DNA of 64,000 nucleotides from positions 42,594-106,593 of the forward strand of contig NZ_JAODAB010000021.1 in assembly GCF_025336485.1 (NCBI RefSeq). Direction: 5' to 3'. Under the pieces are notes generated by a model that was not told where the DNA came from, did not search any database, and worked only from the letters and a program-made list of their open reading frames with translations. Of this stretch, positions 17,088 through 26,129 are shown in pieces. Within the stretch, counting starts at the first letter, position 1; every line of letters begins with the position of its first letter. The position numbers and the translations under genes were made by a program. The stretch comes from Pseudomonas citri. Its GTDB lineage: Bacteria; Pseudomonadota; Gammaproteobacteria; Pseudomonadales; Pseudomonadaceae.

Positions 17088-18376
17088 CGAACGTCTCCGG
17101 CCAGTTGCTTGAGCGCCTTGGCGAAGAAATCGCGGCCACCGAAATTGCCGGACTTGAGCGCCAGGGCCAACGGCTCGTCACCGCTGCTGACGGTGGCGGG
17201 TACGCCCGGATCGATCTGTGCGCCGATCTGCAACAGGGTGACGCCCAAGGCCTTGACCACCGCCCCGGAAGTCTCGCCGCCGGCCACCACGAACCGGCGC
17301 ACGCCTTGCTCACGCAGGCCCTGGGCGATGTCCCCCAGCGCAGTCTCCACCAGGGCACCGGCCCGTCCGGCTCCTAACCGTTGTTGCACGGCCCTGACTT
17401 CATCGGGCGTGTTGGTGGCGTAGATCAGCACGGTGCCCGCCGCCCCTTGGGCAAAGGCCAGGGCCCGCTCGACCACCGGCTCACCGACCGCCAGCGCCAG
17501 CGGGTCGATACGCATGGCCGGGCGTCCGGCCTCGAGCCAGGCCGCCACCTGACCGTTGGTGGCGACCGAGGCACTGCCGGCCAACACCACTTCGCCACCG
17601 GACACCGACGGCAAGGTCGCCACATCGAAGTCGCGCAACAACCCGGCCCGGCGGAAATTTTCCGGCAAGCCCAAGGCCAGCCCGGAACCGCCAGTCAGCA
17701 ACGGCAGATCGGCACAGGCCGCGCCGAGGGTGTACAGATCGGCATCCGACAACGCATCGGCGATGGCCATGCCGACACCCTGGCTGCGCAGCTCGGCCAG
17801 CTTCGCCCGCACCGCATCGACGCCTTGGGCGACGCTGTCATAGCGCAACAGGCCGACCTTGCGCGAGGTCTGGGCTTGCAGCACCCGCACCAGGTTGGCA
17901 TCGGTCATCGGCGTCAGCGGGTGATGCTGCATGCCCGACTCGCTCAGCAACTGATCCTGCACGAACAGGTGACCGCGGAAAATCGTCCGGCCGTTTTCCG
18001 GGAACGCCGGGCAGGCCAGTGTGAAATCAGCGTTCAGGGCATTGAGCAACGCGTCGCTCACCTGGCCGATGTTGCCGGCGGCGGTGGAATCGAAGGTCGA
18101 GCAATACTTGAAGAAGATCTGCCGGCAGCCGCGCTCACGCAGCCAGGCCAGCGCCGCCAGGGACTCTTCGACGGCCTCGGCCGCCGGCAAGGTCCGCGAC
18201 TTGAGGGCAATGACAATCGCATCGGCGGCCAGTGCCCCGGCCGATTCGGCGCCCGGAATGCCGATGCTCTGCACCGTGCGCATGCCGCCGCGCACCAGCA
18301 TGTTGGCCAGGTCCGTGGCGCCGGTGAAGTCGTCGGCGATGCAGCCCAGCAGCGGGCGCGCGTGGGAAGTCGTCAT
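17084..18376 (-). CDS. otnK: 3-oxo-tetronate kinase (DUF1537/YgbK-type)
   Basis: The 430-residue four-carbon acid-sugar kinase phosphorylates 3-oxo-tetronate with ATP. The N-terminal substrate domain opens with LGCIADDFTGATDLAN, the family hallmark. The C-terminal nucleotide-binding domain carries GGETSGAVVKALGV near residue 375. The length is typical. It lies between ltnD (9-base gap) and otnC (4-base overlap), the standard gene order for this pathway. Confidence 0.92.
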   Translation of the reverse strand: MTTSHARPLLGCIADDFTGATDLANMLVRGGMRTVQSIGIPGAESAGALAADAIVIALKSRTLPAAEAVEESLAALAWLRERGCRQIFFKYCSTFDSTAAGNIGQVSDALLNALNADFTLACPAFPENGRTIFRGHLFVQDQLLSESGMQHHPLTPMTDANLVRVLQAQTSRKVGLLRYDSVAQGVDAVRAKLAELRSQGVGMAIADALSDADLYTLGAACADLPLLTGGSGLALGLPENFRRAGLLRDFDVATLPSVSGGEVVLAGSASVATNGQVAAWLEAGRPAMRIDPLALAVGEPVVERALAFAQGAAGTVLIYATNTPDEVRAVQQRLGAGRAGALVETALGDIAQGLREQGVRRFVVAGGETSGAVVKALGVTLLQIGAQIDPGVPATVSSGDEPLALALKSGNFGGRDFFAKALKQLAGDVR

Positions 18377-18385
18377 GTGGCGTCC

Positions 18386-19291
18386 TCAGATCGATTCAGG
18401 CTTGGCGGTCGGCAGTTCGATGCCCGGGAAAATCTTGATCACCGCCGAGTCGTCCTCACGGCCGAAACCGGCACTGGAGGCCTGCATGAACATCTGGTGG
18501 GCGGTGGCCGACAACGGCAGCGGGAATTTGCTGGCGCGGGCGGTATCGAGCACCAGGCCCAGATCCTTGACGAAGATGTCCACCGCCGACAGCGGCGTGT
18601 AGTCGGCCTTGAGAATGTGCGGCACACGATTTTCGAACATCCAGGAATTGCCGGCGCTGTGGGTGATCACCTCGTACAGCGCCTCGGCATCGACACCTTC
18701 GCGCAGGCCCAGGGCCATGGCTTCGGCCGAAGCGGCGATGTGCACGCCGGCCAGCAACTGGTTGATGATCTTGACCTTGGAGCCCAGGCCATGGGCCTCG
18801 CCCAGGCGATAGACCTGGCCCGCCATGCCCGCCAGGACCGCTTCGGCCTTGGCATAGGCAGGCGCCGGGCCGGAGGTCATCATGGTCATCTCACCCGCGG
18901 CGGCCTTGGCCGCGCCACCGGAAATCGGCGCGTCGAGGTACAACAGGCCGGACTGCGCCAGGCGCTGGCCCAGCTCGACGGCAAAAGTCGGCGCCACGGT
19001 GGCACAGCCGATCACCAGGCTGCCCTCGGCCAGCGCCTTCACGACCCCCTCCTCGCCAAACAGCACGGCTTCGGTTTGCTCGGCATTCACCACGACGGTA
19101 ATCACCACATCGCAATGCGCCGCCATGTGCGCAGGGGACGAACAGGCCACCCCGCCTTCACTGGCAAATTGTTCGGTGACAGCGGTGCGCACATCACAGG
19201 CATGCACATTGAAGCCGGCACGCAACAGCGAGCGGGCGATGCCCAGGCCCATCGCGCCCAGACCGATCACACCGACATTCTTGTTATTCAT
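18386..19291 (-). CDS. ltnD: L-threonate dehydrogenase (beta-hydroxyacid dehydrogenase family)
   Basis: The 301-residue product has an N-terminal Rossmann site, VGVIGLGAMGLGIARSL. The substrate signature DAPISGGAAKAAAG is near residue 125, and the catalytic Lys region is GSKVKIINQLLAG, all typical of beta-hydroxyacid dehydrogenases. With otnK, otnC and otnI alongside, L-threonate 2-dehydrogenase is the best call. ATG 19291 has GGAG about 7 bases upstream; a 16-codon longer frame was rejected. It is the promoter-proximal gene and faces a divergent FAD oxidase. Confidence 0.9.
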   Translation of the reverse strand: MNNKNVGVIGLGAMGLGIARSLLRAGFNVHACDVRTAVTEQFASEGGVACSSPAHMAAHCDVVITVVVNAEQTEAVLFGEEGVVKALAEGSLVIGCATVAPTFAVELGQRLAQSGLLYLDAPISGGAAKAAAGEMTMMTSGPAPAYAKAEAVLAGMAGQVYRLGEAHGLGSKVKIINQLLAGVHIAASAEAMALGLREGVDAEALYEVITHSAGNSWMFENRVPHILKADYTPLSAVDIFVKDLGLVLDTARASKFPLPLSATAHQMFMQASSAGFGREDDSAVIKIFPGIELPTAKPESI

Positions 19292-19463
19292 GGGGCACTC
19301 CGAGGGTTGTCCTACAGGTTGCCACCGATCATCCACCAATGAACCGATCTTGTGAAGTATTTTTTCAATCTAACATTTTTTAACATCGCCAGAATCTTGC
19401 ACACCTGACCTCATGGCAGGACTATCCTGAACCCGCCAACGGGGCCCTGAAGGAGAAACCGGG

Positions 19464-20573
19464 TTGAATGTCGATATCGAGTGTGTGGTGGCCGGCGCCG
19501 GTGTGGTCGGCCTCGCCGTCGCCAGGGAAATGGCCCGGGCCGGTCGCGAAGTGTTGGTGATCGAAGCCGGTGCAGCCATCGGCACGGGCACCAGCTCGCG
19601 CAATTCCGAAGTCATCCACGCCGGACTCTATTACCCGCCAGGCAGCCTCAAGGCGCAGCTGTGCGTCGACGGTCGGCGGCGGTTGTACGACTATTGCGAC
19701 AGCCACGGCGTCGAGACCCGCCGGCTGGGCAAACTGATCGTGGCCAAGGACCAGGCGCAGTTAGCCGGGCTGCAAACCTTACTGGCCCGTGGCTTGCTCA
19801 ACGGCGTGGACGACCTGCGTCTGCTCGATCAAGAACAAGCACAGGCATTGGAACCGGAGCTGGCCTGCGTCGGCGCGTTGTACTCCCCGTCCACCGGTAT
19901 CGTCGATTCACATGCACTGATGCTCGCCCTGCAGGGCGACGCCGAGGCGGCCGGTGCGACCCTCGCCTTCCACACGCCGCTGTCGGGTGCGCGTGTCACC
20001 GCCGAAGGTTTCGTGCTGGCGTTGGCCGGCACGGCGCAGATGAGCCTGTCCTGTCGACAACTGATCAACGCTTGCGGGCTCCAGGCCCCGGCGGTCGCCC
20101 GCCGTATCGACGGGCTCACGTCGCACTCGATTCCCCAGGATTACCTGTGCAAGGGCAACTACTTCGCCCTGGCCGGACGGGCGCCGTTCCGGCACCTGGT
20201 CTACCCCGCCCCGCAAGCCGCCGGCCTGGGCATCCACATGACCCTCGACCTGGCGGGCCAGGCGCGTTTCGGCCCGGACGTCGAATGGATCGAGCACGAG
20301 CACTACCACGTCGACCCAACCCGGGCCGAGGCCTTTTACCAGGCGATCCGCGATTACTGGCCGGGCCTGCCGGAGCAAAGCCTGCAACCGGCCTACAGCG
20401 GCATCCGCCCCAAAATCAGCGGCCCTGAGGAGCCTGCCCGGGACTTTCTGATCAGCAGCGAAACCGAGCACCACGTGCCGGGACTGATCAACCTGTTCGG
20501 CATCGAATCACCCGGGCTGACTTCGTGCCTGGCGATTGCCGGGCGCGTTCGGCAATTGATCGAAAGGGACTAA
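19464..20573 (+). CDS. FAD-dependent oxidoreductase, L-2-hydroxyglutarate oxidase (LhgO)-like
   Basis: This 369-residue DAO-fold flavoenzyme has the dinucleotide motif VAGAGVVGLAVAREMA at the N-terminus and SSRNSEVIHAGLYYPPGSLK, a signature of L-2-hydroxyglutarate dehydrogenase/oxidase relatives. It would oxidise a 2-hydroxy acid and reduce quinone or oxygen. The start codon is TTG at 19464, with AGGAG at 19451-19455. The ATG four bases later is in another frame. It is divergent from ltnD across 172 bp, so it may share control with the acid-sugar genes; the true substrate is open. Confidence 0.8.
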   Translation: MNVDIECVVAGAGVVGLAVAREMARAGREVLVIEAGAAIGTGTSSRNSEVIHAGLYYPPGSLKAQLCVDGRRRLYDYCDSHGVETRRLGKLIVAKDQAQLAGLQTLLARGLLNGVDDLRLLDQEQAQALEPELACVGALYSPSTGIVDSHALMLALQGDAEAAGATLAFHTPLSGARVTAEGFVLALAGTAQMSLSCRQLINACGLQAPAVARRIDGLTSHSIPQDYLCKGNYFALAGRAPFRHLVYPAPQAAGLGIHMTLDLAGQARFGPDVEWIEHEHYHVDPTRAEAFYQAIRDYWPGLPEQSLQPAYSGIRPKISGPEEPARDFLISSETEHHVPGLINLFGIESPGLTSCLAIAGRVRQLIERD

Positions 20574-20693
20574 TCAACGGGGCAGCGCAAAGTGCAACGG
20601 GATTTACCCGGACCTCATGCAGCTTGCACGAAGGGGGAAACATACCGTCCATCCAACCGGCTGTTTTCCAACGCTTTTCCAGGCCTGCGCGAC

Positions 20694-20709
20694 TGGCACG
20701 GCTGATGCA
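20694..20709 (+). promoter_or_regulatory. Candidate sigma-54 (-24/-12) promoter of the hemerythrin gene
   Basis: TGGCACGGCTGATGCA matches the sigma-54 consensus TGGCACG-N4-TTGCW with one mismatch. The invariant GG (20695-20696) and GC (20707-20708) are exactly 10 bases apart. Transcription would start near 20720, giving a leader of about 55 bases before ATG 20776. No enhancer-binding protein gene is adjacent. Confidence 0.6.
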
Positions 20710-20775
20710 ATTCAGCCCTTACGCGGCGTCGGCACCTACAGCCTGCCCGCAACCGTGAATTGCCAGGAGCTACTT

Positions 20776-21246
20776 ATGAACGCTATCGACCTGTTGAAAG
20801 CCGACCATGAACACGTCAAGGCCATTCTGACCCAACTGAGCGAATCCACCGATCGCGCGATCAAGAAGCGCACCGACCTGTTGGCCAAGCTGGAGATGGA
20901 AGTTTCGATCCACACCCGCCTGGAGGAAGACATCCTCTACCCGGCCTTCAAGCAAGCCGGCGGCAAGGAGGTGGCCGAAATGTACTACGAGGCCAAGGAA
21001 GAACACCGGACCGTCGATTCGCTGGTACTACCCGACCTGAAAGCCACCGACCCGTCCCAGCCGGAATTCGCCGGTCGGGTGAAGGTGGTCAAGGAACTGC
21101 TGGAGCACCACATCCAGGAAGAAGAGAAAGAGATGTTCCCCCAGGCCAGGAAACTGCTGGGCAAGGCGAAGCTGGATACCCTGGGCGAAAAAATGGAAAC
21201 CATGAAAGCGCAGTTCAAGAAAGAACTCGGCAACCTCGCCGCCTGA
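20776..21246 (+). CDS. Hemerythrin HHE-domain protein
   Basis: The 156-residue, highly helical and charged protein binds a di-iron centre. Ligand motifs are visible as LLKADHEHVK (residues 5-14), VSIHTRLEEDILYP, KEEHRTVDSL and LEHHIQEEEKEMFP. Such proteins sense or store oxygen or nitric oxide, or protect against oxidative stress. The chosen ATG has AGGAG 6 bases upstream; an in-frame extension to 20617 covers the promoter and is rejected. It is monocistronic, with a palindrome after it. Confidence 0.9.
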   Translation: MNAIDLLKADHEHVKAILTQLSESTDRAIKKRTDLLAKLEMEVSIHTRLEEDILYPAFKQAGGKEVAEMYYEAKEEHRTVDSLVLPDLKATDPSQPEFAGRVKVVKELLEHHIQEEEKEMFPQARKLLGKAKLDTLGEKMETMKAQFKKELGNLAA

Positions 21247-21261
21247 CCGGCGCACAGGGTG

Positions 21262-21287
21262 CTTCAGCCGTCGCGCGACGGCTGAAG
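21262..21287. terminator. Perfect palindrome between convergent genes, probable bidirectional terminator
   Basis: CTTCAGCCGTCG and CGACGGCTGAAG form a 12-bp stem around CG, giving a fully symmetric 26-base palindrome. It lies 15 bases after the hemerythrin stop and 13 bases from the end of the convergent LysR gene. There is no T-run, so termination efficiency is uncertain. Confidence 0.6.
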
Positions 21288-21300
21288 GCGCCGTGCCGGG

Positions 21301-22179
21301 TTATTGCATCTGGTCGCGCAGGAACGCCACCAATGCTTGCACCGGACGAGCACTCTGCCGATGTTGCGGGTACACCGCCGACAGCGTCAGCGGCTCGGTT
21401 TCAAAGCCTGCCAGGACCTGGCTCAAGCGGCCGTCGGCCAGCGCATCGGCCACGATGAAGGTCGGCAAATAGGTCACGCCCATGCCGGCAATGGCGGCCT
21501 CGCGCAGCAGCTCACCGTTGTTGGCGCGCATGCGTCCTGCGACCTCCAGGGTCAACGGTCGCCCGGCACCGGCGAACCGCCATTGGACTTGGCGACTGTG
21601 TCCATAAGGCAGGCAGTCATGTTCGCGCAGGTCCTCGGGGCGCGAAGGCGTGCCCCGTCGGGCCAGATAGTCGGGGCTCGCGCAATACACCCGTTCGATG
21701 GTCGCGATACGCCGGGCAATCAAGGTCGAATCCTCCAGCACGCCGATGCGCAGTGCCAGGTCATAACCCTCCCCCAGCAGATCGACCGAGCGATCGCTCA
21801 AGTCCACTTCCACGCTGACCCCAGGATGACGTTGCAGGAACAGCGGCAGCAGGCTGCCCAGGTGCGCCACGGCGAAGGACAGCGGCGCACTGAGGCGGAT
21901 GGTGCCGCGCGGTTCGTCGGTCTGGCCGCTGATGCCCTGCTCCAGCTGCTCGACTTCACCGAGCAGGCGCAGGGCTGATTCATAGTAGCGTTGGCCCAGG
22001 GGCGTGACGTCCAGTCGACGGGTCGAGCGATTGAGCAGGCGCACGCCCAGGCGTTGCTCCAGCGCCATGAGCTTGCGGCTGACAAACTGCTTGGACAGCC
22101 CGAGCTTATCCGCCGCCGCCGTGAAACTGCCCGATTCCATGACCTGGGCAAAGATGCGCATTTCTTCGAAGGGGTTCAT
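21301..22179 (-). CDS. LysR-family transcriptional regulator
   Basis: The 292-residue protein opens MNPFEEMRIFAQVMESGSF, with the LysR helix-turn-helix TAAADKLGLSKQFVSRKLMALEQRLG at residues 20-45. A periplasmic-binding-like effector domain follows. It resembles the large group that controls oxidoreductase or efflux genes nearby. The ATG at 22179 is preferred to a GTG two codons upstream. It is a single gene; its target is not evident. Confidence 0.88.
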   Translation of the reverse strand: MNPFEEMRIFAQVMESGSFTAAADKLGLSKQFVSRKLMALEQRLGVRLLNRSTRRLDVTPLGQRYYESALRLLGEVEQLEQGISGQTDEPRGTIRLSAPLSFAVAHLGSLLPLFLQRHPGVSVEVDLSDRSVDLLGEGYDLALRIGVLEDSTLIARRIATIERVYCASPDYLARRGTPSRPEDLREHDCLPYGHSRQVQWRFAGAGRPLTLEVAGRMRANNGELLREAAIAGMGVTYLPTFIVADALADGRLSQVLAGFETEPLTLSAVYPQHRQSARPVQALVAFLRDQMQ

Positions 22180-22256
22180 TGTCACTCATGGGGTGGACAG
22201 TCATTTTGGTCGGTTTGGCATTGTGGTCCAGGTGAGTCATATTTCCTAGCTGGGAT

Positions 22257-22347
22257 GTGCCACCGTCATCGCGAGCAAGCTTTGCTCCCACATCGGATCT
22301 GTGGGCAAACCTGTGGGAGCATAGCTTGCTCGCGATAGCGGTGGCAC
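22257..22347. repeat. REPIN: two REP arms in inverted orientation
   Basis: The 36-base arm 22257-22292 is complementary to 22312-22347 with three mismatches, separated by 19 bases. Each arm contains ATCGCGAGCAAGC and GCTCCCACA, the common Pseudomonas REP core. It lies between the LysR promoter and the end of ycaC. Confidence 0.85.
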
Positions 22348-22374
22348 AGCTTGCGAGGCGCCAATGCCAGATAC

Positions 22375-22399
22375 AAAAACGCCCGCACAAGGCGGGCGT
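22375..22399 (-). terminator. Intrinsic terminator of ycaC
   Basis: On the minus strand, ACGCCCGC and GCGGGCGT form an 8-bp stem with a 5-base loop, followed by a T-run (A's at 22375-22379 on the plus strand). It is 17 bases after the ycaC stop. Confidence 0.9.
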
Positions 22400-22416
22400 C
22401 ATTGAGCATGGACCGC

Positions 22417-23046
22417 TTACTTGGCCGTCAGCGCCGCGTAGCTGTTCATCAGGTTACGGTAGTTCGGAATGCGCTGGGACAGCAGGTTGCCCAGGCCTTC
22501 GATGTCGTTGCGCCAGTCGCGGTGCAGCTCACAGGCCACCGAGAACCAGTTCATCATCTGCGCGCCGGCGGCGGTCATGCGCACCCAGGCGGCTTGTTGC
22601 ACGGTTTCGTTGAAGGTGCCCGAGGCATCGGTCACGACAAACACGTCGAAACCTTCAGCCAATGCCGACAGGGTCGGGAACGCTACGCAGACATCGGTCA
22701 CCACGCCCGCGATGATCAGTTGCTTGCGACCGGTGGCCTTGATCGCCTTGACGAAGTCCTCGTTGTCCCACGCGTTGATCTGGCCTGGACGCGGGATGTA
22801 CGGCGCGTCCGGGAACATCTCCTTGAGTTCCGGCACGAGCGGGCCGTTGGGGCCTTTCTCGAAGCTGGTGGTCAGGATGGTCGGCAGTTCGAAGAATTTC
22901 GCCAGATCGGCCAGGGCCAGGACGTTGTTCTTGAACTCGTTGGGCGAGAAGTCCTGTACCAGGGAAATCAGGCCGGTCTGGTGGTCGACCAGCAGGACCA
23001 CCGCGTCGTCTTTGTTCAGGCGGTTGTACGCAGGCATGTTGCTCAT
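22417..23046 (-). CDS. ycaC: YcaC-type isochorismatase-family hydrolase
   Basis: The 209-residue protein is very similar to E. coli YcaC as remembered: VLLVDHQTGL with catalytic Asp21, PYIPRPGQINAWDNEDF, and IIAGVVTDVCVAF with nucleophile Cys120. The family forms large octameric or stacked rings; the physiological substrate is unknown. A GGAG ribosome-binding site lies 8 bases before ATG 23046. It is the last gene after the amidohydrolase on this strand, separated by 80 bases containing a hairpin, and is probably co-transcribed in part. Confidence 0.9.
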   Translation of the reverse strand: MSNMPAYNRLNKDDAVVLLVDHQTGLISLVQDFSPNEFKNNVLALADLAKFFELPTILTTSFEKGPNGPLVPELKEMFPDAPYIPRPGQINAWDNEDFVKAIKATGRKQLIIAGVVTDVCVAFPTLSALAEGFDVFVVTDASGTFNETVQQAAWVRMTAAGAQMMNWFSVACELHRDWRNDIEGLGNLLSQRIPNYRNLMNSYAALTAK

Positions 23047-23078
23047 GGGATGACTCCTTTGGATGGGATGTTACACAA

Positions 23079-23109
23079 CCTGTGGAAGAGCGTTGCTCGC
23101 CTCCACAGG
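23079..23109. repeat. REP-like hairpin between ycaC and the amidohydrolase
   Basis: CCTGTGGA (23079-23086) pairs with TCCACAGG (23102-23109), and an inner GAGC/GCTC stem with a GTT loop sits inside. The arrangement resembles half of a REPIN. Confidence 0.55.
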
Positions 23110-23125
23110 GAAATCGGTGTGTGCG

Positions 23126-25095
23126 TCAAAAGGCAAAGCAGGAGCAACCAAACGCGCCCCAGAAGCCTTGGAAATCGCTGACCGGGACGTTCGACAAGCG
23201 CGCCCGTTCGTGGCTGTGGGCATGCACAGTGCACGGGCCGCTGCATTGGTGGACCTGGGCCTGCAACGGTGAAGTCGGGCGCCAGTGGCCGGGGACCTTG
23301 ACCACCGGCGACCAGTCGGGCAGCACCGGAACGCTGGCCGGGCCGAGCTTTTCGAAGTCGCCGGCGGCGTACACCACCTTGCCGTCGACCACCGTCAGCA
23401 CCGACTCGATCCACTTGATGGCCTCTTCCTCGACGCTGAAGAAGTCCGCACTCAGCGCAGCAAGGTCCGCCAGTTGGCCGACCTTGATCTGGCCTTTCTT
23501 GCCTTGTTCGGACGAGAACCAGGCGCTGCCATGGGTGAACAACTCCAGGGCGGTCAGGCGCGGCAGGCCTTCCTCGTGCAACGAAAGGCCACCGACCGTG
23601 CGTCCGCTGACCATCCAGTACAGCGAGGTCCAGGGGTTGTAGCTCGACACTCGGGTCGCGTCGGTGCCGGCGCCCACCGGCACGCCTTCGGCCAGCATGC
23701 GCTTGATCGGCGGTGTGGCTTCGGCGGCCTTGGCGCCGTAGCGGTCGACGAAGTACTCACCCTGGAACGCCATGCGGTCCTGGATCGCGATACCACCCCC
23801 CAACGCCCGTACGCGTTCGATGTTCTTCGGCGTGATGGTCTCGGCGTGGTCGAAGAACCACGGCAGGCCGTTGAACGGGATGTCACGGTTGACCTTCTCG
23901 AACACGTCGAGCATGCGGCTGATGGATTCGTCATAGGTGGCGTGCAAGCGGAACGGCCAGCGCTGTTCCACCAGGTGCCGGACCACCGGTTCCAGGTCCT
24001 GCTCCATGCCGGGCGGCAGGTCCGGGCGCGGTTCCAGGAAGTCTTCGAAGTCGGCAGCCGAAAACACCAGCATCTCGCCGGCGCCGTTGTGCCGCAGGAA
24101 ATCGGTGCCCTGGTGCAGCTTGACGCTGCCGGTCCAGTTTTTGAAATCGGTGAGTTCTTCCTTGGGTTTCTGGGTGAACAGGTTGTAGGCGATGCGCACC
24201 GTCAACTGTTCTTCCCGGGCCAACTGCTCGATCACCGCGTAGTCGTCGGGGTAATTCTGGAAACCACCGCCGGCGTCGATGGCGCTGGTCAGGCCCAGGC
24301 GATTGAGCTCACGCATGAACTGGCGCGTGGAGTTGACCTGGTACTCCAGCGGCAGCTTCGGCCCCTTCGCCAGTGTCGAGTAGAGGATCATCGCGTTCGG
24401 GCGCGCCACCAGCATGCCGGTGGGTTCGCCCTTGCTGTCACGGACGATCTCGCCACCCGGCGGGTTCGGCGTGTCGCGGGTATAGCCAGCGACACGCAGC
24501 GCGGCGCGGTTGAGCAAGGCGCGGTCATACAGGTGCAACACGAACACCGGGGTGTCGGGCGCAGCCTGGTTGAGTTCTTCCAGGGTCGGCATGCGTTTTT
24601 CGGCGAACTGGAATTCGTTCCAGCCGCCCACCACGCGAACCCATTGCGGCGTCGGTGTGCGGTCGGCCTGATCCTTGAGCATGCGTAACGCATCGGCCAG
24701 GGACGGCACGCCTTCCCAGCGCAGTTCCAGGTTGTAGTTCAGGCCGCCGCGAATCAGGTGCAGGTGCGAGTCGTTGAGCCCCGGGATCACGGTGCGGCCC
24801 TTGAGGTCGATCACTTGGGTGTGCTACTGCCGCGCAAGGCCATGGCCTCGGCATCGGTGCCTACTGCGACGAAGCGCCCCTGGCTGATGGCGACCGCACT
24901 GGCGCGGGGTTTCTCACGGTCGACGGTATGGAACTGGCCATTGAACAGAATCAGATCGGCGTTCATAGGGTTTCCTTCTGGATGAGTAGAGGCTAGGGAC
25001 AGCCGCGGCCAGAAAGCCGCCGCAGCGCTGAGCAAGGATCCGGCGGCGAGCAATTGGCGGCGCCGCAGGTCAGTTGGGTCGTCCTTATTGGCCAT
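23126..25095 (-). pseudogene. Amidohydrolase (YtcJ-like) with a frameshift
   Basis: The N-terminal piece starts at 25095 (MANKDDPTDL) and runs to a TGA at 24811. It has a twin-arginine-like signal (RRRQLLAAGSLL) and the metal-dependent hydrolase N-terminal segment (ADLILFNGQFHTVDREKPRA). The rest continues in another frame from GRTVIPGLNDSHLHL to GFWGAFGCSCFAF at 23126, matching the family to its end. The break is at the GGG run 24817-24819 (CCC on the coding strand). One extra C would restore ACA CCC CAA GTG ATC, joining the two halves cleanly. Either a recent mutation or a sequencing/assembly error is possible. The product would be an exported metal-dependent hydrolase. Confidence 0.85.
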
Positions 25096-25723
25096 CGCCG
25101 GGCTCCAGGTGCTCATGGGCTTTCGAGGCTTCCAGCCACGGGGCGAACAGACGTGTCGCCAGCGGCATGCACACGTAACAGACCGAGAGCACGATGGTCA
25201 GGGTGATCAGGAACGTGGCCACCACGTAATTGGAGAGAAAGGTATTGAGTTGCAGCACCGGTCCCCAGATCAGCGGCACCAGCAAGGTGTGCGGCAGGAT
25301 CACCAGCAAGGTCACCACGGCCTGCTTCCAGCGCGGCGGCGGTGTGGCGGCATCGGCCAACGGCGCGAACCAGAACTCCTTGTGCGGCGCGACTTCGGTC
25401 TGGTCGCCGTCGGCCAGCAAGGGCGTGGCCTCCTCCACCAGTTCCCGGCGCTCGGGCGAATCCAGCCAGCGCTGCATGGCTTCAGTGGAGCAGAAACGCA
25501 GCACGCAGGTGAACAGCGACAACCCGCCCTGCTTGCCCCGGACCACATCCACACCCAGGTGACCTGGCCACTGGCCGGCCACGCTCACGATGCGACGCAG
25601 CCAGGCTTCATAAGCCACGTCCTGACCGGCCTTGATCCGGTGCTTGACCACCAGGGTGACGATTTCGTCGAAGCCGGGTTTGGCGGCGTCCGCTACAGGT
25701 TCAACGGCTTGGGGTTCAGACAT
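25085..25723 (-). CDS. Antibiotic-biosynthesis-monooxygenase-domain membrane protein
   Basis: The 212-residue product has an ABM (dimeric alpha/beta barrel) domain at residues 15-110 (VTLVVKHRIKAGQDVAYEAWL; LSLFTCVLRFCSTEAMQRWLDS). Two hydrophobic helices follow (VVTLLVILPHTLLVPLIWG and a second with FLITLTIVLSVCYV). The fused form is common in Pseudomonas and of unknown role. The start overlaps the DoxX gene by 8 bases and the stop overlaps the amidohydrolase start by 11, so it is within a coupled operon. Confidence 0.82.
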   Translation of the reverse strand: MSEPQAVEPVADAAKPGFDEIVTLVVKHRIKAGQDVAYEAWLRRIVSVAGQWPGHLGVDVVRGKQGGLSLFTCVLRFCSTEAMQRWLDSPERRELVEEATPLLADGDQTEVAPHKEFWFAPLADAATPPPRWKQAVVTLLVILPHTLLVPLIWGPVLQLNTFLSNYVVATFLITLTIVLSVCYVCMPLATRLFAPWLEASKAHEHLEPGDGQ

Positions 25724-26129
25724 GACGGAGCACTCCAGCAAAACGCGCGTTCATCGCCAGGCATCCGGGCCCGGCAATGAATACGCTGGTAAACAGGATC
25801 AACAGCAACCAACCGAACTGCCCTTCCTCCAAGCTCCATTGCGGGTGCACCACCAGCAGCGCCACGGTCAGCAAGAACAGGATGGGCAGGCACGCCAGGC
25901 GTACCAGGACACCCGCGGCAATCAGCAGCGGGCAGAACACCTCGGCGAAAATCGCCAGCACCAGGGTCGGCGCCGCGCCAAGGTGGAACGGGTCTTCGAT
26001 ACGGGTCAGCTCGACGCTGTAATGCAACAGCTTCGGCAGCCCATGGACCCAGAGCAGAAACAGCGCACCGCTCAGGCGCAGGAACAACAAGCCCAGGTCC
26101 TGCCACGGACGCTCATCGATACTGTTCAT
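25716..26129 (-). CDS. DoxX-family membrane protein
   Basis: The 137-residue, four-helix DoxX protein has the family's GLLFLRLSGALFLLWVHGLPK opening and FAEVFCPLLIAAGVLVRLA. DoxX-like proteins are linked to quinone or thiol redox systems, but their reaction is undefined. Its start overlaps the stop of the LysR gene upstream by 4 bases. Confidence 0.85.
   Translation of the reverse strand: MNSIDERPWQDLGLLFLRLSGALFLLWVHGLPKLLHYSVELTRIEDPFHLGAAPTLVLAIFAEVFCPLLIAAGVLVRLACLPILFLLTVALLVVHPQWSLEEGQFGWLLLILFTSVFIAGPGCLAMNARFAGVLRHV

Noticed and set aside
17381..19342. 653-codon open frame on the plus strand
   Set aside because: It is antisense to otnK and ltnD, whose motifs are clear. Long antisense frames are expected in high-GC DNA, and this one has His/Gly/Arg-rich composition without a recognisable fold.
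20617..20775. N-terminal extension of the hemerythrin
   Set aside because: It spans the sigma-54-type promoter. The hemerythrin homology and AGGAG fit ATG 20776.
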